Shown one piece after another: positions 25,991-34,656 of a stretch of DNA of 64,000 nt. The position numbers and the translations under genes are program-made. The DNA comes from JAUVRX01 sp049664225 (GTDB lineage Bacteria > Acidobacteriota > Thermoanaerobaculia > Multivoradales > JAHEKO01): positions 88,463 through 152,462 of the forward strand of contig JBATEX010000145.1 of assembly GCA_049664225.1 (NCBI GenBank), read 5' to 3'. The notes under the pieces were generated by a model. It was given only the letters and a program-made list of their open reading frames with translations, made no database searches and was not told the origin of the DNA. Position 1 is the stretch's first letter. Every line of letters begins with the position of its first letter.

Positions 25991-26038
25991 GGTCCTGAGG
26001 TCCTGAGGTCTTGGGGTCCTGAGGTCCTGAGGTCTTGG
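25991..26038. repeat. Octamer tandem repeat with 24-bp higher-order period
   Basis: Six 8-bp units in the order GGTCCTGA, GGTCCTGA, GGTCTTGG, then the same three again, giving two perfect 24-bp super-units. Partial units (GAGGTCTT) lie just upstream. The array ends seven bases before the stop of the thioesterase gene on the minus strand. Confidence 0.85.
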
Positions 26039-26044
26039 GGAGGG

Positions 26045-26524
26045 CTACCAGCGGTAGTGGGCTGGATGACCCGGTTCGACTGCGACGAAGTGACCGACGC
26101 AGGTGGCGGTGACGCGCCCACCACCGGAGAGAGAGGCCTCGACCCTGACCCGCGGCCCGTTCGAGGAGACCGCTCGAGCCGAAAGATGCACCGGCCCACC
26201 TGTCGGAGTCGGACGCTTCATCGTCACATGGAAGTCCGCGGTCACCATGGGCGGCGCCGCCTCCAGGCCGTCGCGGTTGATCATGTGCCAGATCGCGGTC
26301 CAGTTGCTGTGGCAATCCATCAAAGTGCCGATGATGCCGCCGTTGAGCACGTTCGCGAAAGCCTCGTGGTAGGTCTCCGGAGTCCACTCCGCAATCACCT
26401 CTGCGTCGATGGATTCACCCGTGGGAAAGCTGCGGATGCGAAGGCCTTTCTCGTTGGCCGGTCCGCACCCGAAACACGCGTTGCGGGGGGCGAATCGTTC
26501 CTGCAGGCTGAGCTCCGTCTCCAT
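26045..26524 (-). CDS. PaaI-type hot-dog thioesterase
   Basis: A 159-residue hot-dog-fold protein of the PaaI/4HBT class. The N-terminus carries ACFGCGPANEKGLRIRS, a Cys-rich lead-in common in this subgroup. The catalytic helix region is YHEAFANVLNGGIIGTLMDCHSNWTAIWH, where an acidic residue and Asn/Gly positions form the thioesterase site. The ATG is 15 bp after the leuS stop, so the gene is probably expressed from the leuS transcript. It probably hydrolyses an acyl- or aryl-CoA, substrate unknown. Confidence 0.85.
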   Translation of the reverse strand: METELSLQERFAPRNACFGCGPANEKGLRIRSFPTGESIDAEVIAEWTPETYHEAFANVLNGGIIGTLMDCHSNWTAIWHMINRDGLEAAPPMVTADFHVTMKRPTPTGGPVHLSARAVSSNGPRVRVEASLSGGGRVTATCVGHFVAVEPGHPAHYRW

Positions 26525-26539
26525 GCTCTGAGGCCCTTC

Positions 26540-29005
26540 CTAGTTAGCTACGATGTTGACCAGTCGCCCGGGAACCACGATCACCTTGCGGACAGTCTTG
26601 CCGTCGGTGAACCGGAGAGCCCCCTCGCTTGCCAAGGCCATCTCGCGGGCTGTCTCGTCGGCGATGTCGACCGGCACCACCAGCCGGTCTCTGACCTTGC
26701 CATTGACCTGAACAACCAGGGTAACCTCGTCCTCCGCTGCGGCGGCTGCATCGACCTGGGGCCAAGTTGAGGTGTGAACCGAGTAGTCCTTTCCCAGACG
26801 CTCCCAGAGCTCCTCTGCGATATGGGGCGCTATCGGGGCCAGCATTCGCAGATAGATGTCACATGCCTCGTCCCAGGCGTCGCCTCCGGCCGCCCCATCG
26901 GCGCGAGCCTGATGCATCTCGTTCGAAAGCTCCATAAGAGCGGCGACAATGGTATTGAACTCGTAGGTCTCGAAGTCCTCGCCTACTTGCCGTAGCGTCT
27001 GATGCACCTTGCGACGCAGACGGCGCTCCACACCAGGCTCTGCAGTGGACTCTTCTGTCGGCTCCAGCATCAAAGTCCAGACCTTCTTGAGCCATCGCCA
27101 GGTACCTTCGATGCCGCGGCTGTTCCAGGGGCCTCCCTGCTCCCACCGGGCAAAAAACATCATGTAGCTCCGCACCGTATCGGCACCGTAGCGTTCAACG
27201 AGATCGTCGGGAGACACTACGTTCCCACGGCTCTTGGACATCTTCTCCGAGTCCTCACCCAGGACGATGCCCTGATTGCGGAGCTGAAGCATCGGTTCGG
27301 TACCGCCGACGATACCCATGTCGTGACAGGCCTTGTGGAAGAAGCGCGTGTAGATGAGGTGCATCGTCGCGTGCTCGATTCCCCCGGTGTAGCTGTCCAC
27401 GGGCATCCAGTAGGCGTACTCCTCCGGATCGAAGGGACCTGCGTCGTAGTGGGGGCTCAGATACCTCAAGTGGTACCAGGAAGAGCACATGAAAGTGTCC
27501 ATCGTGTCGGTTTCGCGCTCAGCTGGCGCTCCACATTCAGGACAAGAGGTGTGACGCCAGGTTGGATGCAGCTTCAGCGGGCTCTCGCCGGTCGGTGTCC
27601 ACTCCACGTCATCGGGCAGAGTGACAGGGAGCTCCGACTCCGGCACCGGGACAACTCCGCAGCCGTCGCAATAGACCACTGGGATGGGCGCTCCCCAGTA
27701 ACGCTGACGAGAGATCAGCCAGTCGCGCAGGCGGTAGCGAATGGCGCCGCGCCCGGTGCCCTTCTCCTCCAGAAAATCGATGGCTGCTGCCACCGCTTCG
27801 TCCGCGGGAGTGCCGGTAAGCGGACCGGAATTGACCATGGTGCCCTGATGGGTCGTGGCCGCCACCAATTCGTCGCCGTCAGACACATCCTCACCGGACG
27901 CCTGGATCACAGGGCGCACCTCGAGATCGAAATGCCGGGCGAACTCGAAGTCCCGCTGATCGTGAGCCGGCACCGCCATGATCGCGCCTGTACCGTAGGT
28001 CATGAGCACATAGTCGGCGATCCAGATCGGAATTCTCTCGTCGGTCACCGGGTTGATCGCGAAGGCCCCAGTGAAGACACCTGTCTTCGGCCGATCGGCC
28101 GTTTCCCGTTGCATATCGGTCTGGCGCTCTGCCTGAGCGGTGTATTCCTCGACGGCTCGTTCCTGGTCCTGCGTCGTGAGTTTCGCCACGAGAGGGTGCT
28201 CCGGTGCCAGCACCATGAAAGTGGCTCCCCAGAGCGTGTCGGGTCGCGTCGTAAAGACCTCCAGGGGATCGCCGCTCTCGGTATGAAAGACGACGTCGGC
28301 GCCCTCTGAGCGACCGATCCAGTTCTTTTCGAGGAGCTGCACCCTCTCTGGCCAGTCGATCTGAGAAAAATCGAGTAGCTCATCGGCGAACCGAGTCGTG
28401 CGAAAGAACCACTGCTCCAACTCCTTGCGCACGACAGGCGTCTTGCAGCGCTCGCAGCGGCGGTCATCGCCCCAGACCTGCTCTCGCGCCAGAGTGGTGT
28501 TGCAACTCGGGCACCAGTCCACCGCCGCCCGATTCCGATAGGCCAGGTCGTTCTCCAGAAGCTTGAGAAAGAACCACTGGGTCCACCGGTAGTACTCGCG
28601 GTCGGCGGATATTGCTTCTCGACGCCAGTCGATCATGGTGCCCATGCGCTTGAACTGCCCACGCATCCGTTCGATATTCGAGTAGGTCCACTTTCGCGGG
28701 TGGACTCCCCGTTGGATGGCTGCGTTCTCCGCTGGCAGCCCGAAGGCGTCGAAGCCCATCGGGAAGAGCACGTTGTACCCCTTGAGACGCATGTATCGCG
28801 CCCTGGCATCGGGTGGAGCCATGGCATACCAGTGGCCAATGTGAAAGTCCCCTGACGGGTAGGGCAACATGGTCAGGGCGTAGTGTTTGGGGCGCTGCGG
28901 ATCGACTTCGGAGTTGTAGAGACCATCCGACTCCCACCGCCTTTGCCACTTGGCCTCGACCTCGGTTGGCTCGTAGGGAACCACGTCTCTCTCAGCGCTG
29001 CGCAT
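26540..29005 (-). CDS. leuS: Leucyl-tRNA synthetase
   Basis: Class Ia aminoacyl-tRNA synthetase that charges tRNA-Leu. The 821-residue length is normal for a bacterial LeuRS. HIGH is at 55-58 (SGDFHIGHW) and KMSKS at 588-592 (EKMSKSRGN). Zinc-binding knuckles are visible (CPSC with CERC, and CDGCG/CPECG). The CP1 editing domain lies between about 220 and 420 and includes the conserved TGAIMAVPAHDQRD segment. A PaaI-type thioesterase follows 15 bp downstream on the same strand, and the rnd gene lies 203 bp upstream. Confidence 0.97.
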   Translation of the reverse strand: MRSAERDVVPYEPTEVEAKWQRRWESDGLYNSEVDPQRPKHYALTMLPYPSGDFHIGHWYAMAPPDARARYMRLKGYNVLFPMGFDAFGLPAENAAIQRGVHPRKWTYSNIERMRGQFKRMGTMIDWRREAISADREYYRWTQWFFLKLLENDLAYRNRAAVDWCPSCNTTLAREQVWGDDRRCERCKTPVVRKELEQWFFRTTRFADELLDFSQIDWPERVQLLEKNWIGRSEGADVVFHTESGDPLEVFTTRPDTLWGATFMVLAPEHPLVAKLTTQDQERAVEEYTAQAERQTDMQRETADRPKTGVFTGAFAINPVTDERIPIWIADYVLMTYGTGAIMAVPAHDQRDFEFARHFDLEVRPVIQASGEDVSDGDELVAATTHQGTMVNSGPLTGTPADEAVAAAIDFLEEKGTGRGAIRYRLRDWLISRQRYWGAPIPVVYCDGCGVVPVPESELPVTLPDDVEWTPTGESPLKLHPTWRHTSCPECGAPAERETDTMDTFMCSSWYHLRYLSPHYDAGPFDPEEYAYWMPVDSYTGGIEHATMHLIYTRFFHKACHDMGIVGGTEPMLQLRNQGIVLGEDSEKMSKSRGNVVSPDDLVERYGADTVRSYMMFFARWEQGGPWNSRGIEGTWRWLKKVWTLMLEPTEESTAEPGVERRLRRKVHQTLRQVGEDFETYEFNTIVAALMELSNEMHQARADGAAGGDAWDEACDIYLRMLAPIAPHIAEELWERLGKDYSVHTSTWPQVDAAAAAEDEVTLVVQVNGKVRDRLVVPVDIADETAREMALASEGALRFTDGKTVRKVIVVPGRLVNIVAN

Positions 29006-29208
29006 CTATCACCTATTGGCTTGGTCAGGGGTCACTGTGCCGGATGCTTCGATTCGGACCGACAGCCTGTCGGTGGCCGGTCGATGAAGCGGGGATCTTA
29101 TCGTGAATTGGAAATGATGGTCGCAGGCGACGGCGTCTCGCCGAGGCATGCTTCGACGCCCTGGTGGCACCCCGGCTCATCGATCTCGATTTGGGCTCGG
29201 CCGGCGCC

Positions 29209-30336
29209 TCAAAGCCGGCACAGTTCCTTCAGCTCCTCACCATATAGATCGACGCGCTTCGATCCAAGCTGTGGCACCGATGGCAGCTCCCCAGCACCGT
29301 TGCGCTGCAGGTGGCGCATCGCCGCTACCGGCAGCACCACCTGCAAGGGTACCCCCCGTCGGGCCGCCTCCTGGCGCCGCCAGACCTTGAGCCGGTCCCC
29401 TCTGCGCTGCACAGCGGGGTCAGACCTCTCCCTCCTGACGCTCTCGACGATGGGAGCCGGCTGCCGCCGAGCCTCCGCGATCCTCTGGAGAAGCTCGCCG
29501 GCAAAGCTGGATCGAACCAGCGACGATAGGCCTAGTCGCTTCAGATCCTGGAGAGTCGTCGCTGGATTTCGACTCAAGGCCACGAGATTCGCGTTGTTGA
29601 CAACCCTACCGGGTGGTAGGTCGAGGCGACGCGCGATCGAGTCACGCCAGGTGTAAAGAGAGGAGAGAATCGACCGGCTCTCGGCCGGCAACTGACGAGC
29701 CCCTTTGAGACTCCAGGCGCCGTCGGCCTTGAAGCCACCGTTCCAGGTAGCCTCCTCCACAACCCGGTTGGCGATCTCCACCTCCTCCAGCAGGTCCGCA
29801 TCTTCCACCAATTCGTAGAGTTTCAGCCCTACCGTCTGCAGGTAGGCAACGTCATCGAGAGCGTAGCCCAATGGAGCCGCATCAAGGGGTCGTTGTCCCC
29901 AATCGTACCTGGCGAAGTCCTTCGCCAGCTTCACCCCACAGACCTCTTCCACCACGGCTCCGTATCCGGTCTTTTCCCAGCCCAGGAACGACGTCGCTTG
30001 TTGGGTGTCCCAGACACCTCGAAGCGATATCTCGTAGTCCCTCTTCAGACAGCCGACGTCGAACTCCCCACCGTGGAGAACGATCCTCGTGGCTCGGCTC
30101 TCGAAGGGCTGGCGCAGAGTATCGAGGGCCTGCTTACCATCTGGCAAAGCCGTCAGGTCCACCACCCAAAGCTGGTCGGCGACATTGAGCTGCAGCAGGC
30201 AGAGGCGTTCTTGATAGACGAAGCCAGAATTCGACTCGCTGTCTATGGCAATCCACTCACAGGAGCGAAGCTGCGCGGAGAGAGCCTGCAATCCCCCTTC
30301 ATCCTCGATCCACTGATGCGGTGGCAACTCGACCAT
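29209..30336 (-). CDS. rnd: Ribonuclease D
   Basis: A 375-residue 3'-5' exoribonuclease of the DEDDy family that trims tRNA and other stable RNA 3' ends. The start at 30336 is set by GGAGG five to six bases upstream. Exonuclease residues are Asp32 and Glu34 (AIDSESNS), Asp in HGGEFDVGCL and the Tyr/Asp of YALDDVAYL. An HRDC-type helical domain follows (about 210-290, WRDSIARRLDLPPGRVVNN). It is divergent from rne across 299 bp, so two RNA-processing enzymes share one regulatory region. Confidence 0.93.
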   Translation of the reverse strand: MVELPPHQWIEDEGGLQALSAQLRSCEWIAIDSESNSGFVYQERLCLLQLNVADQLWVVDLTALPDGKQALDTLRQPFESRATRIVLHGGEFDVGCLKRDYEISLRGVWDTQQATSFLGWEKTGYGAVVEEVCGVKLAKDFARYDWGQRPLDAAPLGYALDDVAYLQTVGLKLYELVEDADLLEEVEIANRVVEEATWNGGFKADGAWSLKGARQLPAESRSILSSLYTWRDSIARRLDLPPGRVVNNANLVALSRNPATTLQDLKRLGLSSLVRSSFAGELLQRIAEARRQPAPIVESVRRERSDPAVQRRGDRLKVWRRQEAARRGVPLQVVLPVAAMRHLQRNGAGELPSVPQLGSKRVDLYGEELKELCRL

Positions 30337-30447
30337 GGTGACCTCCTCCCGACCGGAAGGAAGCGTGCATGTTACCAAGCCGGGTCGCGCAGGGTGCAGA
30401 CCGAAACCGAGATTCGACTGGCGCACGAGTCGCCAATCCAGCGAATC

Positions 30448-30456
30448 TGCTAGAAT
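30448..30456 (+). promoter_or_regulatory. Candidate extended -10 promoter of rne
   Basis: TGCTAGAAT is an extended -10 box (TG-n-TAGAAT). A start about seven bases later would give a leader of about 170 nt before the GTG of rne. Long leaders used for autoregulation are known for E. coli rne. No clear -35 is visible, as expected for extended -10 promoters. Confidence 0.45.
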
Positions 30457-30635
30457 TCGCACGATTTTGCGGTGGGGAGCAGCAAAGGGCCCACCCATTC
30501 TTCTCTCGACAGCCGCGATCACAACCCGCCGGAGCAGCTCGCGTTGCCCCCTTTGCATCTGAAACTGCATGGACTCTCGAAGCGGCAGTGATCAGCGGAC
30601 CTGACAAGCTCACATAGCAAACGAACGGAGATGTA

Positions 30636-32492
30636 GTGACACGGAGAATGCTGATCAACGCGCGAGTTCCAGAGGAGCTGCGCATCGCTATTGTGGACGG
30701 AGACGTCCTCGAAAACTACCAGGTCGAGGTCGCCGACCGAGACCTCACGCGCGGCAATATCTATCGCGGCATCATCGCTTCGATTCAGCCAAGCCTGAAC
30801 GCCGCATTCATCGACTACGGCGCCGAAAGACATGGCTTCCTGACCGTCCAGGACGTCGTGCCCGCCGCCTACTACCGGGAGCCCGAAAAGTCGGGTCGCC
30901 CACGCATCGACGAGGTCCTCGAAAAAGGCAAGCCCATCGTTGTGCAGGTGACCCGCGAGCCGGAGGGCAACAAAGGCGCCGCTCTGACCACGAACCTCAG
31001 CCTCGCAGGGCGATATCTGGTTCTCACGCCTTTCGACGACAAGCAGGGAGTGTCAAGGAAGGTCGAAGACGAAGACACCCGAAAGCGTCTCAAGGAGCAG
31101 GTCGCGAAGCTGGATCGGCCGTCTGGCGCCGGACTCATTGTGCGAACCAACGCCCTGGATCAGAACAAGGCAGCGCTCAACCGTGACATGAACGCTCTGC
31201 TGCGACTCTGGAAGAGCGTCGGTCAAGAGGCCAGACGAGGCAAGGGGCTCCAGCTGCTGTACAGGGATCAGGACATCATTTTGCGAACCCTCCGGGACTA
31301 CCTCGACACCTCGATCCAAGAGGTCCTGATCGACGACGAAGCCGCCTACGACAAGACCCAGCAGTACATGCGGGCTTTCATGCCGAGAAGCAAGACTCGG
31401 TTGGTGCGCTACTCGGAGAGAACTCCTCTTTTCGCCCGGTTCGAGCTCGAGCCGCAGATCGAGAGGATCTACGACCGTCAGGTCGCCTTGTCGAGCGGCG
31501 GCTCCATCGTCATCGATCGCACCGAAGCTTTGGTCGCCATTGATGTCAACTCGGGCAGATCGACCCGAGCCGCCAGTCAAGAGGAGACCGCTCACCACAC
31601 CAACCTCGAAGCCGCGGGCGAGGTCGCGCGACAGCTGCGACTGCGAGATATCGGCGGCTTGATCGTCGTCGATTTCATCGATATGCAGGCCTGGAAGAAT
31701 CGACGATCCGTCGAAAAAGGCCTGCGCGATGCAATGAAGAGTGACAAGGCGCGGTTTACTGTCGGACGAATCAGTCCGAACGGGCTCCTCGAAATCAATC
31801 GTCAACGGATTCAGCAAGACCTTCATCTGCGGACGCATCGGGCTTGTCCGACCTGCGTTGGTACCGGCCGCATTGCCAGCTCCGAAATGGTCGGACTCAA
31901 GATCTTGAGGAAGATCGAGGCGCGAGCCGCGGCCGGCTTCACCGGCACCGTGAGGATCTCGCTGCACCCTGAGTTGGCCGACTCGATTCAGAACAAGCGA
32001 CGTCGCGAGATCTCCAATCTGGAGGACGAGTTCAGCTGCCGAGTGGAGATCATCGCCTCGAATCGCCTGCATCGCTCCGAGGAGGAGGTCGAGTGGATCG
32101 AGGCCAAGGAAGGCGAGATCCGCGTTCCCAAGACCCCCCGTGCGGGCACCGGAGCCCAGCGCGCTTCCTTGAGCATCGAGGACGCCGCCTCGCCTGAAGA
32201 CTCGAGCTCGAGCACCAAGAAGCCCACCCCCAGAAGGCGCCGGAGACGACCATCCAAAAGCTCAGAGAAGACGGCAACCGGACAGGACGCCACATCGACG
32301 AAGAGCAAGGCGGCGCCATCGCCGGCCGAGACGAGTCCGTCGTCTGCTGCTCCACCGAGCGGCGACGCCGACCAGAGTACGGCCGAAAAGGCCCCTTCGA
32401 GCAAGAGGCGACGGGGCGGGAGAGGGCGATCTCGACGAGGCGGCAGAAAGCGCAAGTCGGCCGACACTCCCAAGAGCCCCGACGCTCCCTAG
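30636..32492 (+). CDS. rne: Ribonuclease E/G
   Basis: A 618-residue endoribonuclease of the Rne/Rng family that cleaves single-stranded AU-rich RNA and starts mRNA decay and rRNA/tRNA processing. The start is GTG with GGAG five bases upstream. The S1 domain is at about 35-120. Catalytic Asp303 (IDVNSGR) and Asp346 (DFIDM), and the zinc-link cysteines 404 and 407 (CPTC), fall on exactly the E. coli RNase E residue numbers. The C-terminus after about 510 is a disordered Ser/Pro/Ala tail with Arg/Lys-rich RNA-binding tracts (RRRRRR near 535, GGRGRSRRGG near 600). This tail is shorter than the degradosome scaffold of E. coli. Confidence 0.96.
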   Translation: MTRRMLINARVPEELRIAIVDGDVLENYQVEVADRDLTRGNIYRGIIASIQPSLNAAFIDYGAERHGFLTVQDVVPAAYYREPEKSGRPRIDEVLEKGKPIVVQVTREPEGNKGAALTTNLSLAGRYLVLTPFDDKQGVSRKVEDEDTRKRLKEQVAKLDRPSGAGLIVRTNALDQNKAALNRDMNALLRLWKSVGQEARRGKGLQLLYRDQDIILRTLRDYLDTSIQEVLIDDEAAYDKTQQYMRAFMPRSKTRLVRYSERTPLFARFELEPQIERIYDRQVALSSGGSIVIDRTEALVAIDVNSGRSTRAASQEETAHHTNLEAAGEVARQLRLRDIGGLIVVDFIDMQAWKNRRSVEKGLRDAMKSDKARFTVGRISPNGLLEINRQRIQQDLHLRTHRACPTCVGTGRIASSEMVGLKILRKIEARAAAGFTGTVRISLHPELADSIQNKRRREISNLEDEFSCRVEIIASNRLHRSEEEVEWIEAKEGEIRVPKTPRAGTGAQRASLSIEDAASPEDSSSSTKKPTPRRRRRRPSKSSEKTATGQDATSTKSKAAPSPAETSPSSAAPPSGDADQSTAEKAPSSKRRRGGRGRSRRGGRKRKSADTPKSPDAP

Positions 32493-32588
32493 CCCGAGTT
32501 GATCATTGCCCCCGTGGCAAGGCGACCCCGATAGGCTCACACTGGAGGTAGGGACTCGACCTCCAAGAACCACGAGGCTTCCGGAATC

Positions 32589-33635
32589 ATGCGAGCACTG
32601 ACCTTTCAGGGCATCGAGCAGGTTCGATTGCGGTCCATGCCAGACCCGCTCGTTTCCGGCGACGGCGATGTGATCGTTCGAACTGGGATGACCGCCATCT
32701 GTGGATCCGATCTCCACGTCTACCACGGTCGGGAGAAAGGTCTCGACCGTGGAACGGTCCTTGGACACGAGTTCATGGGTGAGATCATCGAGATCGGCTC
32801 GGCGGTGGAGAGATTTCGCATCGGCGATCGGGTTCTCAGCCCGTTCTCGACCAGCTGCGGGAGTTGTTTCTACTGCAAATCCGGTTTGACGGCCCGCTGC
32901 GAAAAAGGACAGCTTTTCGGGTGGCGGGAAGGAGGCCGTGGCCTGCATGGCGCTCAGGCGGAGTTCGTGCGGGTACCCCTCGCTGACTCGACCCTTGTTC
33001 ATGCGCCAGAGGATCTACCACCCGAGGTGGCGCTCCTCGCCGGCGATGTTCTCTCGACGGGACTCTTCTCGGCCGAGTCGGCCGACATCGGGAATGGCAG
33101 CGTGGTGGGTGTCGTCGGTTGTGGCCCGGTAGGTCTGATGGCCGTAGCTGCCGCCCTCTCTCTCGGTGCCCGGACCATCTTTGCCATCGATTGGGTTCCC
33201 GAACGGCTAGATCTGGCAGCCGACTTCGGCGCGATCCCGGTCAATTTCCACGAAGTCGAGCCGTCGTCGATCGTCCACGAAGCGACGCACGGCCGTGGTG
33301 TCGACGCAGTCCTCGAGGCGGTTGGGAACTCCGCGGCTGGGCACCTCGCCATGAGCCTGGTGCGGCCGGGGGGCACGATCATGGCAGCGGGTGTCCACAC
33401 CGAACGTGATTTCCCCTTTACGCCGATGGAGGCCTACGACAAGAACTTGTCCTTCAAGACGGGACGGTGTTCGGCTCGCCACTACATGGAGCGCTCTCTG
33501 GCCATAGCGAGGTCCGGAAGGTATCCCCTCGGCAGCATCATCTCCCACCGCTTGCCGCTCGAGGATGGCGTAGAGGCCTACCGGACCTTCGCCGAGAAGC
33601 TCGACCGATGCACCAAGGTGATTCTCATCCCTTGA
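32589..33635 (+). CDS. Zinc-dependent alcohol dehydrogenase
   Basis: A 348-residue medium-chain dehydrogenase. Catalytic zinc ligands are the Cys in CGSD and the His/Glu of GHEFMGE. The structural zinc site is intact (CGSCFYCKSGLTARC, four Cys). The Rossmann motif is VVGCGPVGLMA. The general pattern, including HGAQAEFVRVPLAD, resembles glutathione-independent formaldehyde or sugar-alcohol dehydrogenases, but the substrate cannot be assigned. It follows rne by 96 bp. The spacer contains GGAGGT and ACCTCC able to pair, so it may have its own promoter. Confidence 0.92.
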   Translation: MRALTFQGIEQVRLRSMPDPLVSGDGDVIVRTGMTAICGSDLHVYHGREKGLDRGTVLGHEFMGEIIEIGSAVERFRIGDRVLSPFSTSCGSCFYCKSGLTARCEKGQLFGWREGGRGLHGAQAEFVRVPLADSTLVHAPEDLPPEVALLAGDVLSTGLFSAESADIGNGSVVGVVGCGPVGLMAVAAALSLGARTIFAIDWVPERLDLAADFGAIPVNFHEVEPSSIVHEATHGRGVDAVLEAVGNSAAGHLAMSLVRPGGTIMAAGVHTERDFPFTPMEAYDKNLSFKTGRCSARHYMERSLAIARSGRYPLGSIISHRLPLEDGVEAYRTFAEKLDRCTKVILIP

Positions 33636-33674
33636 GTGGCCCTTGCCGCTGGCAGTGCGTCGTCCCCTGATCCG

Positions 33675-34643
33675 TCAGCGGCGAGAAGCAGCCTGGCGTC
33701 TGTAGCCGTGGATCGACTGAAAGACGATCGCTTCGGCGCCCAGAAGACTGATTCGAACCATCCAGCGGAGCAGGAGATACAGCTGGCCGACCACCAGCGC
33801 CAGGACCATGGGACCAAGACCCGAGGCGGCGACGTCTGGAGCCAGAAAGAAGTAGACCGCCGTCAGCAGAAGCCCCAGGAGGCCCATCGAGAAATATACG
33901 CTCAGTGTGCGGATGGGATGGGTCACCACGAGCTGAATCGCGCGCAACCCGGCAATGCTCATGCTGCGCCGTTCTTCGATCACCGTGCCGATCTTGGCGT
34001 AGTCGACGACCACCTTGACCAAGATGAGAAGGAGCACGACAAACGCTGCGGCGATGAGGTTGTAGGCGAGGACGGTTCCTTCGACTGTCACATCGCGGGT
34101 TGCCTGCTCGATGCGTGGAAACAGCCAAGTGCTGAACCGGTAGATGCCATAGTAGGCCAGGCCTGCGACCAGGACAAGGCGCAGGAAACGGAAGAAGTAG
34201 CGGCTCGAGGCCGCCAGAAAGGGCGCCAGGCCCTGGTGATCCTCGGGCCTGGTCAACTGCGCCAGTACGCCGCCGCTCATCAGAGTCCAGAAAAGTCCGA
34301 AAATGATTCCGAGAGCTGCGAGCCCCAAGTTCTCCTTGAACAGGTCACCCGAAAACCAGAGCTCCAGATTGTCGATCACCCCTGCAGGACTCAACCTCGA
34401 AGGCTCGACAGTCGAGCTCATCTCCCCGGCCTGGTCCAAGAACTCCTCCAACCAGGCCAGATCCATCGGACCGCGTAGGGTCTCGTGTGCCAGGCTCGAT
34501 CCAATGTACTCGTGGACAGCCTCCTCGATGAAGACCGCAGCTGGGAGGGCGAACAGCAGTCCCATCAGCCACAGCAGCAGGGCGATCCTCCAGGACCTCA
34601 ATCCCAGTGCGAGTCCACCACCGATGGCCTTGAACAGGTTCAT
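33675..34643 (-). CDS. Polytopic membrane protein of unknown function
   Basis: A 322-residue membrane protein with about six helices, for example at 18-40, 105-130, 150-172, 205-225, 250-272 and 280-300. The layout, with a large periplasmic loop at about 40-105 and the segment GLRAIQLVVTHPIRTLSVYFSMGLLGLLL, recalls the YihY/DUF-type membrane proteins, but I cannot name a family. It starts 13 bp after the stop of the M1 peptidase gene, so the two are probably cotranscribed and may be functionally linked at the membrane. Confidence 0.7.
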   Translation of the reverse strand: MNLFKAIGGGLALGLRSWRIALLLWLMGLLFALPAAVFIEEAVHEYIGSSLAHETLRGPMDLAWLEEFLDQAGEMSSTVEPSRLSPAGVIDNLELWFSGDLFKENLGLAALGIIFGLFWTLMSGGVLAQLTRPEDHQGLAPFLAASSRYFFRFLRLVLVAGLAYYGIYRFSTWLFPRIEQATRDVTVEGTVLAYNLIAAAFVVLLLILVKVVVDYAKIGTVIEERRSMSIAGLRAIQLVVTHPIRTLSVYFSMGLLGLLLTAVYFFLAPDVAASGLGPMVLALVVGQLYLLLRWMVRISLLGAEAIVFQSIHGYRRQAASRR

Positions 34644-34656
34644 TGCACGACGCTCT

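Noticed and set aside
27002..28309. Open frame of 435 codons opposite leuS
   Set aside because: leuS has HIGH and KMSKS and full length on the other strand; the antisense frame has no domain signature.
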